Source: Bacillota bacterium
GTDB taxonomy: Bacteria; Bacillota; Clostridia; Tissierellales; Peptoniphilaceae
Reading direction: 5' to 3'
DNA: 58,172 nucleotides
Assembly: GCA_030532225.1 (NCBI GenBank)
Contig: JAUNLQ010000007.1
Span: 1-58,172 of the forward strand
The notes under the pieces are model-generated. The model made no database searches. It saw only the letters and a program-made list of their open reading frames with translations, and had not been told where the DNA came from. Both the position numbers and the translations under genes were made by a program. Below are positions 24,662 through 35,127 of this stretch, piece by piece. Position 1 is the first letter of the stretch, and each line of letters begins with the position of its first letter.

Positions 24662-27223
24662 ATGGACAAAGAATTTAAAATTGAGGGGATGACCTGTGCC
24701 TCCTGTGTTGCTGCAGTTGAAAAATCTGTTGCTAAGATTGAAGGAGTAGACAAGGTAGAGGTTAATCTTCTCACAAAATCAATGGATGTGTCCTTTAATG
24801 ATAAAAAACTAAGTGATCAAGATATAATTGGAGCTGTTCAAAAGGCAGGCTACCAAGCCCAAAGTTTAAAAGATCAAGGATCTGCTTCTAGAGATTCTAG
24901 TCAGACTACAGATATATACAAGGAAGAGCTAGAAGACAAGGTCTTCAGGCTTAGGATTTCCTTCCCTTTAATGATACTTTTAATGTATGTGGCCATGGGA
25001 CCTATGATGGGTCTACCAAGTCCAGGATTTTTAAAGGGCATGGAAAATTCTCTAATAAATGTTTTTGTTCAACTAATTTTGGCAACGCCAATATTATTCG
25101 TTAACAGGGCTTATTTTATTGGAGGCTTTAAGTCTCTATTTAATAGGACCCCAAACATGGACTCTTTAATAGCAATTGGTTCTGGAGCATCTTATCTTTA
25201 TGGCTTTTATGCCATTTTTATGTTAATTATTGGCTTTAGGGACCAAAATATGGCTGTAATTGAAAAATTTAGCCACGACATATATTTTGAATCTGCAGCT
25301 ACTATCCTAACCCTAATTACCTTAGGAAAGTACTTTGAAGCAAGGTCTAAGAGAAAGACTTCCAAGGCTATTTCCAAGTTAATGGACCTGGCACCAAAAA
25401 CTGCCAGAGTCTTAAAAGATGGCCAGGAAGTTGAAATTCCAGTTGACCAAATCCAAGTTGCAGACATTCTTCTTATTAGACCTGGTGAAAGAATTCCAGC
25501 TGACGGCAAGGTTGTTTTTGGGTCTTCATCTGTTGACCAATCTCTTTTAACTGGAGAATCAATACCAGTGACCAAGGATATAGGCGATGAAGTATTCACA
25601 GCAACTATAAACAATAACGGCTTTATCCAAGTGGAAGTTACAAAATCCATGGAAGATTCTACCTTGTCTCAAATTGTAGAAATGGTAAAGAAGGCCTCCT
25701 CATCAAAGGCTCCAATAGCAAAATTAGCAGACAAGATTTCAGGAATTTTTGTACCTGTAGTTCTTCTTATAGCCCTAGCAACCTTCCTTGTTTGGTATTT
25801 CTTAGGCCATGGCTTTGAATTTGCCATGCAAATGGCTGTGGCAGTTCTAGTAATTTCTTGTCCATGTGCCTTAGGTTTGGCCACACCTGTTGCAATAATG
25901 GTTGGAACAGGAAAGGGCGCCTCTTTCGGAGTCTTAATTAAGTCTGCTGAAAGTTTAGAAGGCCTGGGCCATGTTGATACAGTAGTCTTAGACAAAACAG
26001 GAACAATTACCTTAGGCAAGCCTTTTGTAACTGACTTAATTTCCATTAAGGCTTCCCAAGAAGAATTAATAAATCTGGCCTATGCCATGGAAGTCCAATC
26101 TGAACATCCTTTAGCTGAAGCTATAGTTAACTTTACTAAAGAAGAAAAAACCAAGAGCCTAGAAGTTGAAAGCTTTGAAGCCCTACCTGGTTTAGGCATT
26201 AAAGGCAAAATAAATGGCCAGGACTATTATGCTGGAAATAAAAAAGTTTTAGAAAAATTAGCTATTAAATCTGACCAAATAGAAGCAGAGTCTGAAAGAC
26301 TGGCTAGAGAAGGAAAGACTCCAATGTATTTTGCTGACCAAGAAGGAGTCCTTGGTATTTTAGCTGCTGCTGATGTAGTAAAAACATCTTCCAAAGAAGC
26401 CATAGAAAAATTAAAGGCCCAGGGAATAAAAGTAGTAATGCTAACTGGAGACAACCAAATTACTGCCCAAGCCATTGGCCAGGAAATTGGAGTTACAGAT
26501 ATTATTTCTGATGTTCTACCTCAACACAAGGCCCAAGCAGTTGAAGAACTTCAAAATCAGGGAGCCAAGGTAGTCATGGTTGGCGATGGTATTAATGACT
26601 CACCAGCCTTAGTCCAAGCAGACATTGGTATGGCCATAGGAGCAGGAACTGATATAGCCATGGAATCTGCTGACATTGTCTTAATGAAAAACAACCTAAT
26701 AGATGTGGTTAATGCCATAAAGCTAGGCAAGGCCACCTTAAAAAATATTAAACAAAATCTATTTTGGGCCTTTTTCTACAATGTACTAGGCATTCCAATA
26801 GCAGCAGGTTTGTTTTATTCCTCCTTTGGTCTAAAACTATCTCCAATGTTAGGAGCCTTGGCCATGAGTTTCTCTTCAGTTTTTGTTGTAAGTAATGCTT
26901 TAAGACTAAACACCTTTAAGGCCTTAGACAGCCATGATCTAAAAGAAGATTCTGTTGAAGATTTTAAGGTGAACAGAGCCCAGCTAAAGGCTGACATAAA
27001 TAAGCTAGAAGAAAAAAGCTTGGATATTTTAGTTGAAGGTATGACTTGTAGCCACTGCTCAAATAGGGTAGAGAAAGCCTTAGAAAGTCTTGATGGAGTT
27101 AAGGTTCAGGTAGACTTAGAAAACAAGACTGCCCATCTTACAACTTCCAAAGACTATGACCTTGAAACATATAAAAAGCTAATTGAAGATGCTGGTTATG
27201 AATTTAAAGGTCTAAAAGCTTAA
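24662..27223 (+). CDS. copA: copper-exporting P1B ATPase with HMA domains at both ends
   Basis: The 853-residue pump has an N-terminal HMA domain (GMTCASC, Cys12/Cys15), eight membrane helices, TGES near 300, the copper-type CPC motif (Cys400-Pro-Cys402), DKTGTITLGK with phosphorylated Asp444, SEHPLAEAI, and GDGINDSPAL. A second HMA domain sits at the extreme C-terminus (GMTCSHCSNRVEKALE, about 797-853), an unusual place for CopA. It exports Cu(I). No copY or csoR regulator is adjacent. It has its own ribosome binding site (GTAGGTG) and terminator. Confidence 0.95.
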   Translation: MDKEFKIEGMTCASCVAAVEKSVAKIEGVDKVEVNLLTKSMDVSFNDKKLSDQDIIGAVQKAGYQAQSLKDQGSASRDSSQTTDIYKEELEDKVFRLRISFPLMILLMYVAMGPMMGLPSPGFLKGMENSLINVFVQLILATPILFVNRAYFIGGFKSLFNRTPNMDSLIAIGSGASYLYGFYAIFMLIIGFRDQNMAVIEKFSHDIYFESAATILTLITLGKYFEARSKRKTSKAISKLMDLAPKTARVLKDGQEVEIPVDQIQVADILLIRPGERIPADGKVVFGSSSVDQSLLTGESIPVTKDIGDEVFTATINNNGFIQVEVTKSMEDSTLSQIVEMVKKASSSKAPIAKLADKISGIFVPVVLLIALATFLVWYFLGHGFEFAMQMAVAVLVISCPCALGLATPVAIMVGTGKGASFGVLIKSAESLEGLGHVDTVVLDKTGTITLGKPFVTDLISIKASQEELINLAYAMEVQSEHPLAEAIVNFTKEEKTKSLEVESFEALPGLGIKGKINGQDYYAGNKKVLEKLAIKSDQIEAESERLAREGKTPMYFADQEGVLGILAAADVVKTSSKEAIEKLKAQGIKVVMLTGDNQITAQAIGQEIGVTDIISDVLPQHKAQAVEELQNQGAKVVMVGDGINDSPALVQADIGMAIGAGTDIAMESADIVLMKNNLIDVVNAIKLGKATLKNIKQNLFWAFFYNVLGIPIAAGLFYSSFGLKLSPMLGALAMSFSSVFVVSNALRLNTFKALDSHDLKEDSVEDFKVNRAQLKADINKLEEKSLDILVEGMTCSHCSNRVEKALESLDGVKVQVDLENKTAHLTTSKDYDLETYKKLIEDAGYEFKGLKA

Positions 27224-27258
27224 ATCAATGATTGAAAAAAGCTTCATTATTTGATATA

Positions 27259-27293
27259 AAAGAGTGGGGAATAATTTTCTTCCCCACTTTAAT
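27259..27293 (+). terminator. copA terminator
   Basis: AGTGGGGAA pairs perfectly with TTCCCCACT around a short A/T loop, followed by TTAATTTGATTTT. Confidence 0.8.
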
Positions 27294-27339
27294 TTGATTT
27301 TATAAAACTTTATTATAAATATAGGATGGAGGATTACAG

Positions 27340-28620
<1,281 letters not shown>

Positions 28621-28626
28621 AAAAAT

Positions 28627-28662
28627 TAGAGGCTGCAGGAAATTTCTTGCAACCTCTTTTTT
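28627..28662. terminator. bidirectional terminator between murA and the MATE gene
   Basis: AGAGG and CCTCT close an extended stem (GCTGCAGGAA with TTTCTTGCAA inside), flanked by A-rich and T-rich tracts; the converging genes both end here. Confidence 0.8.
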
Positions 28663-28664
28663 GT

Positions 28665-30005
28665 TTAAATTTTTATTTCAGTCCACTTGCCTTGTTTGAA
28701 CCTGTGTCTTAAAAGAACAAATCTAGTAAGCTGGTCAGATAAAATACCTATCCAAATTCCATAAAGACCAAGTTCAAATACATTAACTGTAGCTAAAGTA
28801 ACGGCAGAACGGATAATTGTTACTGCAATTATTCCAACTACCAGGGTATATCTTACATCTCCTCCAGATCTTAGGCAACCGCCATAGATAATTTGTGAGA
28901 TTTGTAGGAGGACTATTACCATCATAAACCTAGTTATAATTAGGCCGTCAGCAATTATTTCTGGCTCTTTAAAATACAAGCCCATAATATTTTTCCCAAA
29001 GATAAACATTATTAAAGAAAATAAAATTGAAATTCCAAAACCAATTTTTTGGCACACATGACCGTAAATTATTGCCAGGTCTTTTTTTCCTTCTCCTAGG
29101 GCCCTTCCTGTTAAGGCGACAGCTGCTACCTGCATGCCATCTGCAAAAGAAAAACCTAGGGACAAAATATTCATACCAGCATTGTGAACTGCAAAGGCAC
29201 GAGTTCCTAGACCAGCTGCAGTAATTGCTGTGATTAAAAATCCAACTCTCATTGCTAAATTTTCAAAAAATATGTTAAAGGATAATTGGAAAATTGACTT
29301 AAATGTTTTAAAGGACATTTTTATTTTGCTGTCAATAATGTATTTAATGTCAATTAAAGAGCTAGGATTAAACAAAGACCTAATGGCCATTATCATGGCT
29401 ACAAAAGATCCAAAGACTGTAGCAATGGCAGCTCCTCTAACACCAAGGGCAGGGAAGCCAAAGTTACCGCCAATAAGTAAGTAATTAAAAATAATGTTTA
29501 TAACTGATGACACTAAATTAGTTACAAAGGCAATTTTTGTATTACCAGATCCTCTTTGGGCAGCGTTTATAGTCATGGCAACTACATTAAAAACAATGCC
29601 TCCCATAATTATTCTAAAATATTCAACAGCATAAAGATGGGTGTCTTCCTTGGAACCAGAAAAACGCATTAAAGGATCAGCTAAACTTACAGACACAATA
29701 GAAACTAGGATAACTAAAATTATGGCTATAGTAATGGCTGTAAGAAAAACTTCGTTGGCTCCCTTTTTGTCTTCTTGGCCCCTTCGTCTAGCAACTAAGG
29801 CAGATACAGAAATATTTATGGCTATAAAGGCTATAAAGCCTATAAACTTTGGTTGGGTAGTAAGACCTATGGCAGCTATTGCATAGGGACCTAGTTTTCC
29901 AACCATCATTGTATCAATCATGGCAGCCAGGGCTATAAAAAAGCTTTCTAAAACCGAGGGCCAGGCCACCTTTAAGGCCCTGGAATAATATTTTTTGTTT
30001 TCCAT
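28665..30005 (-). CDS. MATE family efflux transporter
   Basis: The 446-residue polytopic protein has about twelve membrane helices in two six-helix halves. It opens with RALKVAWPSVLESFFIALAA and DTMMVGKLGPYAIAAIGL, typical of the MATE (NorM/DinF) family; QRGSGNTKIAF near residue 150 and CLRSGGDVRYTL near 380 are the matching half-repeats. Such pumps export cationic drugs or metabolites using Na+ or H+ gradients. The substrate cannot be predicted. GAGG precedes the ATG. The divergent gap to the next gene (30006-30258) shows no clear regulatory element. Confidence 0.93.
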   Translation of the reverse strand: MENKKYYSRALKVAWPSVLESFFIALAAMIDTMMVGKLGPYAIAAIGLTTQPKFIGFIAFIAINISVSALVARRRGQEDKKGANEVFLTAITIAIILVILVSIVSVSLADPLMRFSGSKEDTHLYAVEYFRIIMGGIVFNVVAMTINAAQRGSGNTKIAFVTNLVSSVINIIFNYLLIGGNFGFPALGVRGAAIATVFGSFVAMIMAIRSLFNPSSLIDIKYIIDSKIKMSFKTFKSIFQLSFNIFFENLAMRVGFLITAITAAGLGTRAFAVHNAGMNILSLGFSFADGMQVAAVALTGRALGEGKKDLAIIYGHVCQKIGFGISILFSLIMFIFGKNIMGLYFKEPEIIADGLIITRFMMVIVLLQISQIIYGGCLRSGGDVRYTLVVGIIAVTIIRSAVTLATVNVFELGLYGIWIGILSDQLTRFVLLRHRFKQGKWTEIKI

Positions 30006-30258
30006 AAAATCAAAACCTCATTTGTATTTCACTTAATAAAAAATTACTATGCATATATCTTATATCTTTTAAAAATAAAATTCCAATAAATATAATTTTA
30101 ACACCACTAAGGCTAAGGACTTATAAGATTTTTTTATGGTTATATAAAAATTTTTAATAGAAATGCTTAAATTTATATATTTTTGGGAATATATTTACTA
30201 TAAACAAAATCACAGCCAAAGAAGTAACTTTTATGGAATAAATTTAGACGGAGGAGCC

Positions 30259-30753
30259 ATGGAACTAACAATTAGAAAGTCAACTTTTGACGACCTTGAA
30301 GATATAAAGAAAATAATTTCCATTTCTAGAGAGCTTATGATAGCTAGAGGTAATCCTAATCAATGGGGAAAAACTAGGCCTAGCTTAGAAGTTCTTATTA
30401 ATGACATAGAAAAAGAAAATTCTTATGTGTGTATAAAAGATGGCCAAGTTGTTGGATGCTTTGCTCTAGTTTATGGTGAAGATCCAACTTATCAAGAGAT
30501 TTATCAAGGCCAGTGGTCAGCAGACCTACCTTATTGGACCATTCATAGACTAGGATCAGATGGCCTTACTTGTGGAGTAGGCCAAGCTTGTTTTGCCTTT
30601 GCCAAGGAACAAGGCCCATACTTAAGAGTGGACACCCACCAAGAAAATACAGCTATGATAAAAGCCATTAAGAGGGCAGGCTTTAAAAATTGTGGAATTA
30701 TCTTTGTGGAAGATGGGTCTCCGAGAATTGCCTTTGATTTTTTAAAAAAATAG
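30259..30753 (+). CDS. GNAT family N-acetyltransferase
   Basis: The 164-residue protein has a GNAT fold: N-terminal TIRKSTFDDLEDI, a central VVGCFALVYGEDPTY strand, YWTIHRLGSD, and a C-terminal MIKAIKRAGFKNCGI helix-strand. The classical Q/R-x-x-G-x-G/A loop is degenerate (DGLTCGVGQ). The start is the ATG at 30259 after GGAGGAG; a longer upstream frame from 30163 lacks a ribosome binding site. The acetyl acceptor is unknown. It stands alone between a MATE gene and purL. Confidence 0.85.
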   Translation: MELTIRKSTFDDLEDIKKIISISRELMIARGNPNQWGKTRPSLEVLINDIEKENSYVCIKDGQVVGCFALVYGEDPTYQEIYQGQWSADLPYWTIHRLGSDGLTCGVGQACFAFAKEQGPYLRVDTHQENTAMIKAIKRAGFKNCGIIFVEDGSPRIAFDFLKK

Positions 30754-30786
30754 GGCCTACATCTACATTTAAAAATAAACTTATGT

Positions 30787-30953
30787 TATAATGTTAGTGA
30801 AATTATTTGGGGAGAGACTTATGGTGTTAATTTCACTTTTAGGGATGAGAAAATTTAAGCATTTATCTTTTTTTAAAGGCTGGAGTGTCTCCACATTTAG
30901 CTTTAATCCAATAAGTATAAACTTTTAGAGGACTTTTATTAGTTCTCTTTTTT
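30787..30953 (+). promoter_or_regulatory. structured purL leader with terminator (candidate attenuator or riboswitch)
   Basis: TATAAT (30787-30792) is followed at the expected transcript start by a perfect 10-bp stem, AGTGAAATTA (30796-30805) with TAATTTCACT (30828-30837). Its 22-base loop carries GGGGAGAGAC, which can pair with a downstream GTCTC. A TGGAG/CTCCA hairpin follows, then an intrinsic terminator: AGAGGAC (30927-30933) with GTTCTCT (30942-30948) and six T. The terminator lies between promoter and purL, so it can only act on purL. I could not match the sequence to purine, PRPP, ZTP or THF riboswitch consensus. Confidence 0.5.
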
Positions 30954-31014
30954 ATGTTTAGCTTATTTCTTTTGTTAGAAGGACTGTTTTTATTTCATTA
31001 TACAAGGAGGATAT

Positions 31015-34000
31015 ATGAATAATAGTAATACTTGTGTAAACAGAGTATTGGTGAGAAGAAAAGATGACAATAGGGAAAAACTTTTAATTGAAGAAATTAA
31101 AGATTTTCTACACATAGATCTAAAGTCCCTTAAGGCTTATAGATTTTATGACCTTGAATGTAGGGAGGAAATTTTAGATTCCATTTTATACAATGTTTTA
31201 GCAGAAAAACCAGTTGACCAAGTTTTTGTAAATGAAAAAGCCAAGGACCTTGAAAAAACTTTTGATAGCTATCTTTGTGTAAGCCTTTTACCAGGCCAAT
31301 TTAACCAAAGAAACCAAGGGCTTTTAGATAACATTGCCCTATTCACTGACCAAGAAGTACTTCTTAGATCAGCTGATCTTTATGTTTTTGAAGGCCTAGC
31401 CAGCCAAGACTTAGAAAAAATTCAAGACTACTTAGTAAATCCAGTTGATAGCCAAACTATAGACCTAAGTAAGGAAGTTAAAACTTTAAGAAAAGATGTT
31501 AAAGAAAACTTAGAAAACCTTACTTTTGATGGCTTTACAGACTATGATGAAGAAACTTTAAAACAGTTTTTAGTAGACGAAAATCTTGCTATGAACTATG
31601 ACGACTTGAAATTTTTACAAGATTATTTTAAATCTGAAGATAGGGACCCTAATGAAACAGAGCTTGCCATTATTGATACCTATTGGTCAGACCACTGTCG
31701 TCACACTACCTTTAACACTTATTTAGACATAGACTTTGAGACAAAAACTGCCCTTGACAAAGAAATTAAGGCAGCCTTTGATCATTATTTACAAATGAGA
31801 GAGGAATTAGGAATTGAAAAACCAATGTCTTTAATGTCTTTTGGTACAATTTTATCTAAATATTTAAGGAAGAACAATAAGCTTGAAGACCTGGAAGTTT
31901 CTTCTGAAATCAATGCTTGTTCTATAAAAATTAAGGTTAGAGTTGAAAAAGATGGCAAGGAAAGTCTAGAAGACTACCTACTTTTATTTAAAAACGAAAC
32001 CCACAACCACCCAACTGAAATCGAACCTACAGGCGGAGCTTCTACTTGTTTAGGTGGGGCTATCAGGGACCCACTTTCTGCTAGAGCCTTTGTTTACCAA
32101 GCAATGAGAGTAGTTGGTGCAGGTAATCCTCTAACTCCATTTGAAGAAACCTTAGAAGGAAAATTACCACAAAGAAAACTAGCCATTGATGCTGCCAAGG
32201 GTTATGCTTCTTACGGCAACCAAATTGGCCTAGCTGCAGGTTATCTTGATGAAATATATCACCCAGGCTATGTGGCCAAGAGAATGGAAGCTGGAGCCAT
32301 AATGGCTTGTGCTCCTATAGAAAATGTAAAAAGACTAGATCCACAAGATGGAGACCTAGTAATTCTTCTAGGTGGCAAAACTGGTAGAGACGGAATTGGT
32401 GGAGCTACAGGTTCATCTAAGTCTCACAATGTTGAGTCTATAGTTACAGAATCTGCCCAAGTTCAAAAGGGTAATGCTCCAGAAGAAAGAAAGATCTTAA
32501 GATTATTTAGAAACGAAAAAGCAGCCAAGTTAATTAAAAAGTGTAATGACTTTGGTGCTGGTGGTGTTTCTGTAGCCATTGGCGAACTTGCTGACGGTAT
32601 TGAAATCCACTTAGACAAGGTACCTGTAAAATACCCAGGCTTAAAGCCAAAAGAAGTTGCTATTTCTGAATCTCAAGAGCGTATGGCAGTAGTTGTTGCC
32701 AAGAAAGACTTTGAAGAATTTGTAAGACTTGCAGATGAAGAAAACTTAGACGCTACTTTAGTTGCTGAAGTAAAAGACACAAACAGAATGACCATGTACC
32801 ATAAGGATATGGTAATAGCTGACCTTTCTTATGACTTTATTAACACTTCAGGAGCAGAAAGAAATCAAAAAGTACTAGTAACTTCTGAAGAACCAGCTAA
32901 GTCTTTAAAAGTTGCTGACCAAGATCCAAAGAATCTAGGCAAGTATTTGAAAGACTTAAATATTACTTCAAAGAAGAATATTATAGAATTATTTGACTCA
33001 ACAGTAGGTCGTGGTACAGTTTTGGCTCCCCTTGGTGGCAAGAAACAAACAGCCCCAATCCAAGTTATGGCTGCAAAAGTTGCTGCCCTTGAAGGCAATG
33101 TAAACACTGTATCTTTAATGTCTTATGGTTTTAATCCATATCTATCTCAAGAGTCCCAATATTTAGGTGGCTACTATGCAGTTATAGAATCAATAGCCAA
33201 GCTTATAGCAGCAGGTTCTAATTTAGATCAAATTAGGTTGTCCTTCCAAGAATTCTACGAAAGACTAGGCTCTGAAGAATCTTGGTCCAAGCCATTAAAG
33301 TCCCTACTTGGAGCTCTAACAGCTTCTGCTGCCTTTGATGCTCCTCCAATTGGAGGCAAGGACTCAATGAGTGGAACTTTTGAAGACATTAATGTGCCAC
33401 CAACCTTGATTTCCTTTGCAGTAACAACTGCAGATATAGAAAATATTATATCTCCAGAATTTAAAGGCAAGGGCAAGTTAGGCTTAGTAGAAGTTTCCTA
33501 TGACCAAAATGGCCTACTAGACCTTGACCAAACTAGGGACAACTTTGCCAAAGTTCACCAAGAAATAAAGGCTGGCAACATAATAGCTGCTTCTGCTATA
33601 ACTCACAAGGGAAGTCTGCCACAAATCTTCGAACAAGCCCTTTACCAAACAGGCTTTAATATAGAACTTGACGACCTATATTCACCAAAATATGGATCCT
33701 TTATTGTAGAATATCTTGAAGACAGAGACTTTATTAAAAATATTGGTAGCTTTGCAGAAGAAATGACAGTTAATGGTCAAGTTCTAGACCAAGAAGACCT
33801 AGCCAAGGCTTATTTAAACAGCTTTGACCCAGTCTTTGTTAAGGAAGAAGCCCTTGAAGCCAAGGACCTAAAAAATGAAAAGCTTGAAAGAAAACTTAAG
33901 TCTACTGTAAAGACAGACAGACCTAGAGTTCTAATTCCAATTTTCTACGGAACTAACGGAGAGTATGATTTGGCTAAGGCCTTTACAGAAGCTGGTGCTG

Positions 34001-34683
34001 AAGTTGTAAACTTTGTTTATAAAAACAGAAACCAAGAAGAACTAGCTGAGTCAAGAAAGAACTTTGCAGCAGAAATTAAAAAGTCTCATATTCTAGCCTT
34101 TGCTGGTGGAGCTGTAACAGGTGACCAACCAGATGGAGCTGGCAAATATATAGCCAACATCTTAAGAATGGCAGAAGTAAAAGAAGCTGTAGAATATTTG
34201 TTAAGTGAAAATGACGGCTTAATTCTAGGTCTAGGCAACGGCTTCCAGGCCCTAGTAAAATCAGGCCTACTACCATATGGTAGAATTAAGGACCAAGAAG
34301 AAGAGGACATGACCATTAGCTTTAACTCTTCAGGCTCCTTTGTATCTAGAATTGAAGACATAGAAATCAAAACTACAAACTCACCATGGTTGGCAGGATT
34401 TGACCAAGGAAAAGTTTACAAAACACCAGTAGCCCACTATGAAGGCAGACTTGTAGTAAATGAAACAATGTTAAAAGAACTTTTGGCCAATGAACAAGTT
34501 GCCTCAGTTTATAAATCAGGAGTAAATGGCTCTGCTTATAACATTGAAGGCCTTATATGCAAGTACGGAAAAATCTACGGAAGAATGGGCCACCCAGAAA
34601 GAAATGAACAAGGCTTGTTTAAAAACATTGACCCAATGGAAGGGGACAATATATTTAAAGCAGCTGTTGAATATTTTAAATAA
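31015..34683 (+). CDS. purL: phosphoribosylformylglycinamidine synthase, single chain, glutaminase Cys replaced
   Basis: The 1222-residue enzyme converts FGAR to FGAM in purine synthesis. Domains are an N-terminal PurS-like region (1-130), linker and two AIR-synthase-like halves (about 180-950; YWSDHCRHTTF, KNETHNHPTEIEPTGGAST, GGKDSMSGTF) and a class I glutaminase-like domain (about 975-1222). In that domain the nucleophile motif reads GLGNGFQ: residue 1074 is Gly where GxCNGxQ is expected, while the partner residues in GHPERN (His1193, Glu1195) remain. The enzyme should still work with free ammonia. ATG follows AAGGAGG. No other pur gene is adjacent; purD is 21.7 kb away. Confidence 0.95.
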   Translation: MNNSNTCVNRVLVRRKDDNREKLLIEEIKDFLHIDLKSLKAYRFYDLECREEILDSILYNVLAEKPVDQVFVNEKAKDLEKTFDSYLCVSLLPGQFNQRNQGLLDNIALFTDQEVLLRSADLYVFEGLASQDLEKIQDYLVNPVDSQTIDLSKEVKTLRKDVKENLENLTFDGFTDYDEETLKQFLVDENLAMNYDDLKFLQDYFKSEDRDPNETELAIIDTYWSDHCRHTTFNTYLDIDFETKTALDKEIKAAFDHYLQMREELGIEKPMSLMSFGTILSKYLRKNNKLEDLEVSSEINACSIKIKVRVEKDGKESLEDYLLLFKNETHNHPTEIEPTGGASTCLGGAIRDPLSARAFVYQAMRVVGAGNPLTPFEETLEGKLPQRKLAIDAAKGYASYGNQIGLAAGYLDEIYHPGYVAKRMEAGAIMACAPIENVKRLDPQDGDLVILLGGKTGRDGIGGATGSSKSHNVESIVTESAQVQKGNAPEERKILRLFRNEKAAKLIKKCNDFGAGGVSVAIGELADGIEIHLDKVPVKYPGLKPKEVAISESQERMAVVVAKKDFEEFVRLADEENLDATLVAEVKDTNRMTMYHKDMVIADLSYDFINTSGAERNQKVLVTSEEPAKSLKVADQDPKNLGKYLKDLNITSKKNIIELFDSTVGRGTVLAPLGGKKQTAPIQVMAAKVAALEGNVNTVSLMSYGFNPYLSQESQYLGGYYAVIESIAKLIAAGSNLDQIRLSFQEFYERLGSEESWSKPLKSLLGALTASAAFDAPPIGGKDSMSGTFEDINVPPTLISFAVTTADIENIISPEFKGKGKLGLVEVSYDQNGLLDLDQTRDNFAKVHQEIKAGNIIAASAITHKGSLPQIFEQALYQTGFNIELDDLYSPKYGSFIVEYLEDRDFIKNIGSFAEEMTVNGQVLDQEDLAKAYLNSFDPVFVKEEALEAKDLKNEKLERKLKSTVKTDRPRVLIPIFYGTNGEYDLAKAFTEAGAEVVNFVYKNRNQEELAESRKNFAAEIKKSHILAFAGGAVTGDQPDGAGKYIANILRMAEVKEAVEYLLSENDGLILGLGNGFQALVKSGLLPYGRIKDQEEEDMTISFNSSGSFVSRIEDIEIKTTNSPWLAGFDQGKVYKTPVAHYEGRLVVNETMLKELLANEQVASVYKSGVNGSAYNIEGLICKYGKIYGRMGHPERNEQGLFKNIDPMEGDNIFKAAVEYFK

Positions 34684-34691
34684 AAAATATT

Positions 34692-34718
34692 AAGCTTCGT
34701 CAATTTGGCGGAGCTTTT
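34692..34718 (+). terminator. purL terminator
   Basis: AGCTTCGTC pairs with GGCGGAGCT (two wobble-type positions) around AATTT, followed by a short T run. Confidence 0.65.
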
Positions 34719-34781
34719 CCTTTGGAAAATTTTAGCAAAGTAAAAATATTTAAGAAATTTTAAAATAATTTAAAATTTTTC

Positions 34782-34810
34782 TTGACAAGTATGTAAAAGC
34801 TTGCTAATAT
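34782..34810 (+). promoter_or_regulatory. promoter of the T-box transporter operon
   Basis: A consensus TTGACA (34782-34787), 17 bases, then TAATAT (34805-34810). Confidence 0.75.
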
Positions 34811-34816
34811 TAATTT

Positions 34817-35090
34817 TAATTAAATGCTTTGAAAAGAAGAGTAACCCCTATGATATATTTACAGAGAGTCTTCATAAGCTGAGAGAAGATGATATTAGTA
34901 GGAGAGAAAAAAGACTTTGAGCAGCAGCCTGGATTTTTGATAGGTTGTCGGGACTTCCCGTTACAGAAGGAGAGTATGATGGTACTTGATAAGGCCTAGG
35001 CTGTGAAGTATAGGCGAAAATGGGTGGTAACACGGATTTTAACGCTCCGTCCCAAGTTGGAAACAACTGGGATGGGGCTTTTTTTATTTC
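34817..35090 (+). promoter_or_regulatory. T-box riboswitch controlling an amino-acid ABC transporter
   Basis: All major T-box landmarks are present: AGTA (34840-34843), AGAGAG (34863-34868) and apical GCTGAGA (34878-34884) of stem I, a CGGGA/TCCCG stem III with CCGTTA, the T-box sequence GGGTGGTAACACGG (35022-35035) with the TGGT bulge that reads an ACCA tRNA end, and a terminator (CCCAAGTTG with CAACTGGG, then T7, ending near 35085). Uncharged tRNA pairing would favour transcription of the transporter. The specifier codon is uncertain: in the loop around 34904-34915, GAC (Asp), AAA (Lys) and AGA (Arg) are all possible. Confidence 0.88.
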
Positions 35091-35127
35091 AGTATTGTCA
35101 TAAAAATAATATTTTTAGGAGAAGAAA

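Noticed and set aside
25207..25650. Minus-strand open frame of 147 codons inside copA
   Set aside because: It lies wholly within a well-supported gene, has no ribosome binding site and its translation looks like an antisense shadow.
30163..30258. N-terminal extension of the GNAT gene
   Set aside because: The upstream ATG has no ribosome binding site, the extension is not GNAT-like and a strong GGAGGAG stands before the ATG at 30259.
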